NCBI GenBank assembly: GCA_937928545.1
Contig: CALGJQ010000037.1
Coordinates: forward strand, 1-34,435
Source of the DNA: an uncultured Verrucomicrobiales bacterium
GTDB taxonomy: Bacteria > Verrucomicrobiota > Verrucomicrobiia > Verrucomicrobiales > Akkermansiaceae
Length of the DNA stretch: 34,435 nt
Direction of reading: 5' to 3'
The stretch's first letter is position 1; every line of letters starts with the position of its first letter. The notes under the pieces were generated by a model. The model ran no database searches. It was given only the letters and a program-made list of their open reading frames with translations, and had not been told where the DNA came from. The position numbers and the translations under genes were made by a program. Below are positions 1 to 7,970 of the stretch, piece after piece.

Positions 1-681
1 CACATCTTCGGCACCCTCGGCGTCCGCTGGTTCCACACCGGTGGCATCTTTGCCGCTCTTTCCGAAGGCAATGCCCAGCTCACTATCGAGGCCTGTAAAA
101 TCGCCAAGAAACACGGCACCATCGTCTCCTACGACCTCAACTACCGCCCTTCACTTTGGAAGTCGATCGGCGGCCAAGAGAAGTGTCAGGAAGTGAATCG
201 TGAGATCGCGCAATACGTCGATGTCATGATCGGAAACGAAGAAGACTTCACCGCCTGCCTCGGCTTCGAAGTCGAGGGCGTAGACGAGGAAAACATCACC
301 GGAATCGACATCTCAAACTTCAAGAAGATGATCGAGAAAGCGGTCGAAACTTTCCCCAACTTCAAAGCCACCGCAACTACCCTTCGCGAAGTTCACAGTG
401 CTTCCGATAACGACTGGGCCGCGCTTTCGTGGCACGACGGTCAGTTCTACAACTCGGTGAACCGTGAGCACCTCGAAATCTTCGACCGCGTCGGCGGTGG
501 AGACTCCTTCGCATCGGGCCTCATCTACGGATTCTTGGAGTTCAACGATGCCGCCCAAGCCGTCGAATGGGGAGCCGCTCACGGAGCGCTTGCCATGACC
601 ACTCCCGGAGACACCACGATGGTCACACGCGATGAAGTCGCCAAGCTCGTCGGCGGCGGATCCGCTCGCGTTGACCGCTAA
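1..681 (+). CDS. PfkB-family sugar kinase, probably 2-keto-3-deoxygluconate kinase (5' truncated)
   Basis: The reading frame is open from the first base, so the N-terminus lies outside the window and 226 residues are visible. The fragment has the typical middle and C-terminal parts of a ribokinase/PfkB fold: a DLNYRPSLW strand, an IGNEED segment, and the anion-hole/catalytic motif GGGDSFASG with the presumed catalytic Asp at visible residue 168. DLNYRPSLW and the late MTTPGD segment are the pattern I associate with 2-keto-3-deoxygluconate kinases, which phosphorylate KDG in the cytoplasm during uronate or pectin breakdown. That substrate is an inference, and another sugar or nucleoside is possible. 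A strong terminator follows 13 bases after the stop, so this is the end of a transcription unit. Confidence 0.85.
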   Translation, partial: HIFGTLGVRWFHTGGIFAALSEGNAQLTIEACKIAKKHGTIVSYDLNYRPSLWKSIGGQEKCQEVNREIAQYVDVMIGNEEDFTACLGFEVEGVDEENITGIDISNFKKMIEKAVETFPNFKATATTLREVHSASDNDWAALSWHDGQFYNSVNREHLEIFDRVGGGDSFASGLIYGFLEFNDAAQAVEWGAAHGALAMTTPGDTTMVTRDEVAKLVGGGSARVDR

Positions 682-694
682 GCGCAGATTTCTC

Positions 695-733
695 AAAAGC
701 TCGGAGTTGCCTCGCGCACTCCGAGCTTTTTTT
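695..733 (+). terminator. Rho-independent terminator of the PfkB kinase gene
   Basis: A perfect 13-bp stem (695-707 with 718-730, AAAAGCTCGGAGT) encloses a 10-base loop and runs into seven T residues (727-733). It starts 13 bases after the kinase stop codon, and the T-run orientation fits the plus strand. Confidence 0.92.
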
Positions 734-761
734 ATGGCCTCACTCGTCTATTTAAAAAACC

Positions 762-1523
762 ATGACCAGATTCCCCCTCTTTCTTCTCTGTCTAGCACTC
801 GCATCGTGCTCCACCCAAAGCGTAAACACGTATCGCGGCTCATTTTCGGCTCCTAAGCTCCCCCCTCCGGGAGGCTCTCCTAATATTTTCCAAACCTACT
901 CAGCCACCGAAGATGCCGTCATGATGGATGGATGGGCGCGGGACTTTGACATGTCAGGAGTTTCTTTCAATGAACGCATGACCGTGACCCTTGTTACCAA
1001 ACGACATGTTATCATGGCCAAGCATTATCAACGCAAACCTGGCTCCAAGGTCGTATTCCACAATCGAAATGGCAAACGCCTTGAAAGGACCATCATGAAA
1101 GTCCGCGCCGTCTACAGCGATGTCGCGGTTGGCTTACTAGACCTCGATGTCCCTTCAGACTACAAAATCTACTGCCTTCCTGCTCCTCAGGAAGACTACT
1201 CTCACCTGATTGGCAAGACGGCCGTCCTCACAGATCAAAACCGGAGGCTTTTCTTTCATCAAATTCGCTCGCTCTCCCGTGACTTCATCTCGTTCATTTA
1301 TCACAAACCAAATTTGCACGGGTGGGGTAAAAAATTGGTTGGAGGTGATAGTGGAAACCCCTCTTTCTTGATCTCCGACAATGATCTTATCTTAATCGAA
1401 ACCCACACCTCAGGTGGCGGTGGCTCAGGACCATTTTATGGGAAGCCTGAGCTCCAAGAACGTCTTCAAGAAGAGATCACCCGACTTGCCCCCGGCTATC
1501 GTTTCAGAACAAAAGAACTTTAG
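762..1523 (+). CDS. Predicted lipoprotein with trypsin-like serine peptidase fold
   Basis: The 253-residue product begins with a short hydrophobic signal and a lipobox ending LASC (Cys16), so it is probably lipid-anchored outside the inner membrane. Three motifs lie in the order and spacing of a chymotrypsin-fold triad: His88 in IMAKHY, where proteases have TAAHC; Asp120 in SDVAVGLLDL, like the usual DIALLxL; and Ser197 in GGDSGNPSF, like GDSGGP. I infer an extracytoplasmic serine protease or protease-like protein of no recognised named family. Its substrate is unknown. The gene is convergent with the kinase-like gene, with six bases between the stops and no terminator visible between them. 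No clear Shine-Dalgarno sequence precedes the ATG. Confidence 0.65.
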   Translation: MTRFPLFLLCLALASCSTQSVNTYRGSFSAPKLPPPGGSPNIFQTYSATEDAVMMDGWARDFDMSGVSFNERMTVTLVTKRHVIMAKHYQRKPGSKVVFHNRNGKRLERTIMKVRAVYSDVAVGLLDLDVPSDYKIYCLPAPQEDYSHLIGKTAVLTDQNRRLFFHQIRSLSRDFISFIYHKPNLHGWGKKLVGGDSGNPSFLISDNDLILIETHTSGGGGSGPFYGKPELQERLQEEITRLAPGYRFRTKEL

Positions 1524-1529
1524 TGGGAT

Positions 1530-4085
1530 TTACTTAATCCCCATCTCAACAAGTCTGTTATTTGCCCAGTGATAGCCTTGGCGGATTTCTAGCTGATCGC
1601 CCTCATCGCGCGCGAGTTCCTGCCAAAAGCGCTTCGACTCTTCGAGATACTTCACTGCAAGGTCACGCTTATTCCGAAGATCCGCAGAATGCCCGAGATC
1701 GCCGCAAAGATAAGCGAGAGATTTTCTGACTTCTGATGGTCGGGGCTGAGTCATCTCGCTCGCAAGCAGAGCCTTTAATTCCTCACGAGCCGCCGCTCCC
1801 ATTTCGAGCTCTGAATCACTTTCACCTTCCTGCCCCATCAATCCGGCCAACTGCCACTTTAGAGAAGCCAATAAATAACGTCCGCCCCAATGCTTTGGGT
1901 TCTTCTCCACACCGCCTTCTAAATTTTTGATGCTTTTCACCAAAATAGAACGCGCCTCTTTCGGATTTCCCTCGTCGCGCAAAGCCGTCGCGATAATCCC
2001 TTGCTGAGAAGCGAGATCCACTGCGACTCGAAAATCGTTCGGCATTTTTGATTGAAGAGAAAGCAACTTCGCCACTCCTGCTTTTGCCAAAGTCTCAGCC
2101 CCAAAAGTGTCTCCTTGTTGCCATTTTGAAACTGCGCGCGCCGCTGTCGCAGAAGCAATCTGAAACTCTAATTCAGGGGAGGGATTCTTCTGCTTCTCAG
2201 CGAGGGCCGTAAATGCTGCTGCAGCCTCTTCCCGCAATTTCGCGGCATTTTCAAATGCTCCTTCACCCTCGGCTGCCGTCGCCGCAGAAAGGTATCGTCT
2301 TCCCACCAAAAGAGCCACGCTTGGATTTTCTGGATGAAGCTCTGCCAATTCCTTATACGATTTCAAACTGGCCAGAAAGCCGAGTTCCGCTCGCGAGTTA
2401 TCACCCTTGGCGGCCCACATTCTTGCCTCGGCAAGTTCCATCGCCGCCTTCGCTCGTAACGAGAGAGATTCGTCATTTCCCCAAACTCTTTCAACCACTT
2501 CTCCGGTTGAATCAATGAGACTGGCCAAATTTCCGGGGTCCAATTTCGAGGTTACCAAAAACAACCTCATGTGAGCTCGTGCCACTTGATCATCTGACAA
2601 ATCCCCTCGATCAATCGCCTCATTGAGCAGAGCTTTCCCTCCCTTCACGTCACCACGCGCCAGGGCAATCTCCGCTTTCCGGAGACGTAACAAAGCAGCA
2701 TGCTCAGCCAACTCGGGACGATTTTCCAAGCCCTGAAGTTGCTCATCAATTTTCTCGGATAAGAAACTAAGCCGCTCGGCCCTCCGTTCTAAAACCGGAA
2801 GATTATCAATTCCTTCCGCCAAAACCCAATTGAAGAGCTTTTCGTTGGTTTCGAGAACTGAGGCCAACTGAAACTGCGCCTTCCCCTCTTTTTTACTAAG
2901 AGTATTTTCAATCTCTTTGCGATCACGCAAAGCTTTGCTCTCACTCGCGGTTGCGAGATCTCGTTGCTTCTCCAAAGCGAGCATCGCCTCCTCACTTGTT
3001 TCTTGAGTTTTCTTAAGCTCAGCTTTCGCTTGGTCTGCTTCCGCGACCCGCTCTTTCTGGGTGTAAGCCCACGCTCCTCCCAAACCGAGCGCCACCATTG
3101 AAGCCAAGGCCAAAAGGCCCGAGGCCCTTCGCTTTTTCTTCAAAGCCGTCTTTTCATTCGCAATCAATCTCCGATTCTCTTCCTCGGCTGCTAAGTCCAC
3201 CTCAAGACTTTCGAAATATCGAGCCACCTCCCGCATATCTCCCGGACGTCCCATCGGGTCCAGCGATAGACAAAAATTAATCATCTCGCGCCGTCTCGCA
3301 TCACGATCATCCATTGGATCAGTCGGCCAACTGAAGGAGACATTCTCCTCTAAGCCTTCCACGATCCCTTGGTAATCGGCCTCAATTCCAAAACGTTGCT
3401 GCGTCCCCGGAGCAGGGCTCACGGTCTTGAAAATTTCATGACAACGCGGGAAAAAACCCGTCAAAAGACGAAAGGCCAAAACTCCAAAGGCATAAACATC
3501 CCAACGATATCCCGCTTCCTCATGGTAACCCTGAGGGTGCCGCAACTGCTCAGGCGGAGCGTAAAGAAGCGAGTCACTATATCCAATCCGATGAACCCCA
3601 GGCATCAACCCACTGGCATAGTCAGCGAGCAATGGACCTCCAGCCGCCCCCAAAAAAATGTTCCCCGGTTTCAGATTCCCGTGAGCCACTTTGATCGTAT
3701 GCATAGTCGCTAAGCGATTCGCTAACTTCAAAAGAAAGGGCCACGTAAATTCATTCGCCTGATAATCCTCGAAAAAGGTTTGCAGGGTGCGCGGACGGAA
3801 TTGCTCAACTTCCCCTTCAAGCCGCTCGGCCATCAATGGCATGATGATACAGCTCGGACGCGACTCCAAAGCTTGGGCTAGAACTGGAACTGTCACATCG
3901 TGAGCCCCGCCATCCATTACTCGGCTAACTCGACTTGCCAAAAGCGAGGTATTTGAGGACATCACCTCAAAAACTTTGATCGCGCAAAGCGTCCCATCTT
4001 CACGTTCAGCCTCATAAACAGTACCTGCTGAGCCAGCACCGATTTCGGAAAGGACTTTGTATCCTTGGATATTAGGGGGTTCCAT
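1530..4085 (-). CDS. Membrane Ser/Thr kinase-like protein (probable pseudokinase) with coiled-coil and TPR-like C-terminus
   Basis: The 851-residue product has an N-terminal kinase fold (about residues 8-290): Gly-rich loop GAGSAG (16-21), AIK lysine Lys37, HGNLKPGN at 135-142, the metal-binding Asp of the DFG position in ADYAS (Asp155), PPEQ in the APE position and DVYAFG at 196-201. The catalytic Asp of HRD is Asn137 (codon 3675-3677), so catalysis is doubtful. A single transmembrane helix (about 321-341) is followed by a coiled coil (about 345-400) and a long helical region that reads like TPR repeats (to about 845). I infer a cytoplasmic kinase-like domain with the helical part outside the membrane, in the style of PVC sensor kinases. 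The gene is divergent from the DUF1501 cassette across 130 bases. Confidence 0.8.
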   Translation of the reverse strand: MEPPNIQGYKVLSEIGAGSAGTVYEAEREDGTLCAIKVFEVMSSNTSLLASRVSRVMDGGAHDVTVPVLAQALESRPSCIIMPLMAERLEGEVEQFRPRTLQTFFEDYQANEFTWPFLLKLANRLATMHTIKVAHGNLKPGNIFLGAAGGPLLADYASGLMPGVHRIGYSDSLLYAPPEQLRHPQGYHEEAGYRWDVYAFGVLAFRLLTGFFPRCHEIFKTVSPAPGTQQRFGIEADYQGIVEGLEENVSFSWPTDPMDDRDARRREMINFCLSLDPMGRPGDMREVARYFESLEVDLAAEEENRRLIANEKTALKKKRRASGLLALASMVALGLGGAWAYTQKERVAEADQAKAELKKTQETSEEAMLALEKQRDLATASESKALRDRKEIENTLSKKEGKAQFQLASVLETNEKLFNWVLAEGIDNLPVLERRAERLSFLSEKIDEQLQGLENRPELAEHAALLRLRKAEIALARGDVKGGKALLNEAIDRGDLSDDQVARAHMRLFLVTSKLDPGNLASLIDSTGEVVERVWGNDESLSLRAKAAMELAEARMWAAKGDNSRAELGFLASLKSYKELAELHPENPSVALLVGRRYLSAATAAEGEGAFENAAKLREEAAAAFTALAEKQKNPSPELEFQIASATAARAVSKWQQGDTFGAETLAKAGVAKLLSLQSKMPNDFRVAVDLASQQGIIATALRDEGNPKEARSILVKSIKNLEGGVEKNPKHWGGRYLLASLKWQLAGLMGQEGESDSELEMGAAAREELKALLASEMTQPRPSEVRKSLAYLCGDLGHSADLRNKRDLAVKYLEESKRFWQELARDEGDQLEIRQGYHWANNRLVEMGIK

Positions 4086-4215
4086 AAGTTACGAAAAATG
4101 AAACCATTAACGAAAAAGTCCAAAAAGTCCAGCCTTCGAAAGCCGACATTTTTTACTGATAAGTTGACTAAATTGCCCAATATTGCACGTAACTAGACAA
4201 ACCCGTCCTTCAATT

Positions 4216-5547
4216 ATGAATACACCCTGCCCCGGAAACCCCTTTGCCAACGACTTTTCTCGTCGTGGCTTCCTTCACGTCGGCCTCCTCGGAGGTCTCG
4301 GACTCACTCTCCCCCAACTCCTGCAAATGGAGGCTCAAGGAGCTCAGAAAAATTATAAAACCCGCGAAGGAGTCGCTAAGTCAGTCATTCAAATCTTCCT
4401 TCCCGGAGGAATGGCACACCAAGAGTCATGGGATCCCAAACCCTACGCCCCCTCCGAATATCGCGGTCCTTTCGGAACCATCGATACCTCGATCAAGGGG
4501 ATCAAGTTCAGTGAGTATCTCAAGCACACCGCCAAGATCGCCGACAAGATGACCATCATCCGCTCCATGGCACACGGCGAAGCGGCCCACGAGCGAGGCA
4601 CCCACAACATGTTCACCGGCTACAAGCCATCGCCCGCCCTCGAGTTCCCCTCCATGGGCTCCGTCGTTTCTCACGAACTCGGACCAAAAAACAATCTCCC
4701 ACCCTACGTCTGCATTCCCTCTGTTCCGAATGAATTCGCAAACTCCGGCTACCTCTCCTCCGCCTACGGGCCATTCGCCATCGGCTCCGAGCCTTCTCGC
4801 GGCGACTTCAAAGTCCGCGACCTCAATATGCCCAACGGAGTGGATGAGAAACGCTTCAGCCGCCGCCGCAATCTCCTCGAAACCGTCGATCACCACTTCA
4901 AGACTCTTGAAGAGTCCGACGCCCTCGATTCCATGGACGCTTTCTACCAGCACGCTTACAAGCTGATCTCCTCTCAGCAAGCGCGCGAAGCCTTCAATCT
5001 CAAAGCTGAGCCCGAAGAAGTTCGTAAACGCTACGGCATGAACACTCCCGGACAACGCATGCTCCTTGCTCGACGTCTCGTCGAAGCCGGCACTCGCTTC
5101 GTCTCTCTCACCGCAGGCGGCTGGGATCACCACGACAATATCAAAAACGGAATCCAACAGCAGCTTCCCACCGTCGACCAAGCCATCGCCGCTCTCATTT
5201 CTGATCTCGATGAGCGAGGCCTCCTCGACTCAACCCTCGTCATGGTCACTTCCGAATTTGGCCGTACTCCTAAGATCAATGCCACTGGCGGTCGCGATCA
5301 CTGGCCACGCGTATTCTCGGTCGGACTCGCAGGTGGTGGCGTCCACCGCGGACTCGTTCACGGAACCTCAGACTCTCTCGGAGGTGAACCCGAAGAGGAC
5401 GGAGTCGGCATCGAAGATCTCGCCAAGACCGTCTACAATCAACTCGGTATCACCGGCGATAAGGAGCTCATGTCACCGGGAGATCGTCCGATCGAAATTG
5501 TCGATGGCGGCCGCGTCGTCGACGAGATCCTCGCCAAGAAAGCCTAA
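4216..5547 (+). CDS. DUF1501 family protein, Tat-exported
   Basis: The 443-residue product starts with a twin-arginine signal (SRRGFLHVG at 15-23, followed by a hydrophobic stretch). DUF1501 proteins belong to the alkaline phosphatase/sulfatase-like superfamily. Visible family motifs are IQIFLPGGMAHQESWDPKP, a GGWDHHDN segment and TSEFGRTPKIN followed by GGRDHWP, whose Asp and His residues could bind metal. The enzymatic activity of the family is not established. I chose the ATG at 4216 over an in-frame TTG at 4183 because the Tat signal then sits near the N-terminus. It is the first gene of a four-gene same-strand set, and 14 bases separate it from the next gene. Confidence 0.9.
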   Translation: MNTPCPGNPFANDFSRRGFLHVGLLGGLGLTLPQLLQMEAQGAQKNYKTREGVAKSVIQIFLPGGMAHQESWDPKPYAPSEYRGPFGTIDTSIKGIKFSEYLKHTAKIADKMTIIRSMAHGEAAHERGTHNMFTGYKPSPALEFPSMGSVVSHELGPKNNLPPYVCIPSVPNEFANSGYLSSAYGPFAIGSEPSRGDFKVRDLNMPNGVDEKRFSRRRNLLETVDHHFKTLEESDALDSMDAFYQHAYKLISSQQAREAFNLKAEPEEVRKRYGMNTPGQRMLLARRLVEAGTRFVSLTAGGWDHHDNIKNGIQQQLPTVDQAIAALISDLDERGLLDSTLVMVTSEFGRTPKINATGGRDHWPRVFSVGLAGGGVHRGLVHGTSDSLGGEPEEDGVGIEDLAKTVYNQLGITGDKELMSPGDRPIEIVDGGRVVDEILAKKA

Positions 5548-5561
5548 CAAAGCTGCCCTCC

Positions 5562-7970
5562 ATGATTCGCGCATTTTTGATCTTCCTCGTCACCTCCCTT
5601 TCTCTCTCCGCCTTCACTCCCGACCTCGCTCGGGTAGAACCACGCGGCGGAAAAAGAGGGAGCGAAGTGGAGATCCGACTCCTCGGAAATCGACTCTACG
5701 AACCACAGGAAATCCTTCTTTACCACAAGGGCATCACCGTAAAGTCCCTCACCAAAGGAAAGGATCACAAAAGCGCCACCGCTGTTCTCACCATCGCTCC
5801 GGACGCGCCCCTCGGCGAACACCCCATGCGACTTCGCTGCAAAGGCGGGCTCTCATACATGCGAACCTTCTGGGTTGGTCAATTCCCCACCGTCATGGAA
5901 GCCCGAACCGAAGACCGCAAAAAAGACATTAACAACAGCTTCACCGAGCCCCAGAAAGTCGATCTCAACGTCACCGTGCAAGGAGTCGCCGATTCTGAAG
6001 ACGATGACTTTTACCAAGTCCAATGCAAAAAAGGACAGCGCCTCTCAGTCGAAGTCGAAGCAATGCGTCTCGGCCGCGTGATGTTTGACCCTTACATCGC
6101 GATCCTCGACAAAAACCGCTTTGAACTCGCCGTCAACGACGACTCCCCCTTCCTCAAGCGTGACTGCGCGGCCTCCATCATCATTCCTGAAGATGGGCCC
6201 TACACCATCCTTGTCCGAGAGTCATCGTACCAAGGCAATGGCGCTTCCCAATACCGCATGCACATCGGCACCTTCCCTCGCCCCCGTGCCGTCTTTCCAC
6301 CGGCCGTAAAACCTGGCGAGGAAGTCGAATTCTCCTTCATCGGCGATGCCAAAGGAACGCTCAAAAAGAAGATCAAAGTCGGCACTGAACCTTTCGCGGC
6401 CTTCATCGAGTCCGATGGCCTTTCCTCACCTTCTGGCAATCTTGTCCACATTTCTCCGCTCAACTACCTCAATGAGACCGAGCCCAACGAAAGTCACAAA
6501 GCGGCCATTCCTCTCAAAAACCCTCCCTCCGCGCCTTGTGCCTTTCATGGCATTCTTTCCAGCCCCGAAGATCGCGATTGGTTCCGCATTCAGGCCAAAA
6601 AAGGACAAAAACTTCGCTTCCAAGTCCTCGCTCGTGAAATACGTTCTCCCCTCGACAGTGTCCTCACTCTGCGACATGCCGCTGATAACAAATACCTCCA
6701 GCGCAACGACGACGCGACCCAAGGGGTTCCCGATAGCCGCTTCGATTTCGACATCCCCGCAGACGGTGAATACGTCCTCGAAGTCACCGACCAACTTAGT
6801 CGCGGAGGCCCTGACTTCGTCTACCGCGTCGAGGTCATTTCAAAATCTCCCGCCCTTTCCGTCACCCTGCCTCCCGCCGATCGTAACGACCAGCAGAAGC
6901 ACAAGATGATCGAAATCCCACGCGGCAACCGCCTCGCCATCGCACCAAACATCGTGCGCGCAAACCTCGGCTGTGACGTCGCTTTTTATGCCCCAAAACT
7001 CCCTAAAGGAGTCTCTTTCAAAACTCCCGCCATCCCTCGCAATCTTGGCAACTTCCCCCTTCTCTTCGAAGCGAAGGCCGATGCCCCCATCGCGGGCGGT
7101 CTCTATGAGTTTGAAGTGGAAGATCCCAAGACCAAACTCCGTGGCCCCTTCACCGAAAAAATCTCCCACCTCTACGTCAACAACCAAGGCGACTACCAAG
7201 TCACCAACACCACGAAAATCTCCATCGCGGTCATCGAGGAAGCTCCCTTCCATCTCGAACTCTCCGCTCCGCCCGTCCCTCTGGTTCGTAATGGCACGAT
7301 GGCTCTCAAAATCTCGGTCAAACGCGCCAAGGACTTTAAAAAGAAAATCAAAGTCAAACTCCCGTGGAAACCACCCGGCATTTCCGCCCCAAACGAAATC
7401 GACATTCCCGAAGGCAAAAACGAAGCGACTCTAGTCCTCAACGCCAACGGCGAAGCTCCCATTTCTGAGTGGAAAATGCTCGTAACCGGAGAATCGGCCA
7501 CCGACCGGGGCATCGTCCGAGTCTCTTCAAAGTTCGTCGATGTCAAAGTCGCCGAGCCATTTGTGAAAGTCACCCTCGCCATGGCCGCGACCAACCCCGG
7601 CAAGAACACCAACATGATCGCAAACATCGAGCAGTTGGAAAACTTTTCGGGCGAAGCCAAGGTCATGCTCCACGCGCTTCCTCATGGCGTCAAAACTTCC
7701 GAGAAAAAGTTCACCACCAAAACATCCGACGTGACCTTCCCGCTCGAAGTCGCCAAGGACGCCCGCAAAGGAAAACACAGCAACATTTTCTGCCAGGTCA
7801 TCATCACCCAAAATGGCCACCCCATTCCTCACAATGTCGGCCAAGGCGGAACCCTCCGCATCGATCCGCCACCTCCTGCTCCCAAAAAAGCAGCTCCCAA
7901 GGTTGCCAAAAAGGAAACTCCCAAAAAGCCTCTCTCTCGTCTCGAACAACTTCGCCAGTCTAATCAATGA
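5562..7970 (+). CDS. Exported protein with pre-peptidase C-terminal (PPC) domains
   Basis: The 802-residue product has a cleavable signal (about residues 1-17, ending SLSAF). An IPT/TIG-like segment follows (LARVEPRGGKRGSEVEIRL). Two PPC-like beta domains are recognisable. The first (about 125-230) carries DDDFYQVQCKKGQRL and DGPYTILVRE. The second (about 305-425) carries TEPNES, DRDWFRIQAKKGQKL and DGEYVLEVTDQLSRGG. The rest is beta-rich, ending in a Pro/Lys/Ala-rich tail. No protease catalytic domain is visible, so I infer a binding or scaffold protein rather than an enzyme. Its stop overlaps the next start (ATGA at 7967-7970), which implies translational coupling with the DUF1549/DUF1553 gene. 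Proteins of this type commonly accompany DUF1501 and DUF1549 genes in PVC genomes. Confidence 0.8.
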   Translation: MIRAFLIFLVTSLSLSAFTPDLARVEPRGGKRGSEVEIRLLGNRLYEPQEILLYHKGITVKSLTKGKDHKSATAVLTIAPDAPLGEHPMRLRCKGGLSYMRTFWVGQFPTVMEARTEDRKKDINNSFTEPQKVDLNVTVQGVADSEDDDFYQVQCKKGQRLSVEVEAMRLGRVMFDPYIAILDKNRFELAVNDDSPFLKRDCAASIIIPEDGPYTILVRESSYQGNGASQYRMHIGTFPRPRAVFPPAVKPGEEVEFSFIGDAKGTLKKKIKVGTEPFAAFIESDGLSSPSGNLVHISPLNYLNETEPNESHKAAIPLKNPPSAPCAFHGILSSPEDRDWFRIQAKKGQKLRFQVLAREIRSPLDSVLTLRHAADNKYLQRNDDATQGVPDSRFDFDIPADGEYVLEVTDQLSRGGPDFVYRVEVISKSPALSVTLPPADRNDQQKHKMIEIPRGNRLAIAPNIVRANLGCDVAFYAPKLPKGVSFKTPAIPRNLGNFPLLFEAKADAPIAGGLYEFEVEDPKTKLRGPFTEKISHLYVNNQGDYQVTNTTKISIAVIEEAPFHLELSAPPVPLVRNGTMALKISVKRAKDFKKKIKVKLPWKPPGISAPNEIDIPEGKNEATLVLNANGEAPISEWKMLVTGESATDRGIVRVSSKFVDVKVAEPFVKVTLAMAATNPGKNTNMIANIEQLENFSGEAKVMLHALPHGVKTSEKKFTTKTSDVTFPLEVAKDARKGKHSNIFCQVIITQNGHPIPHNVGQGGTLRIDPPPPAPKKAAPKVAKKETPKKPLSRLEQLRQSNQ

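Noticed and set aside
4164..4192. TTGACT as a -35 box for the DUF1501 cassette
   Set aside because: No acceptable -10 sequence occurs at 16-19 bases downstream.
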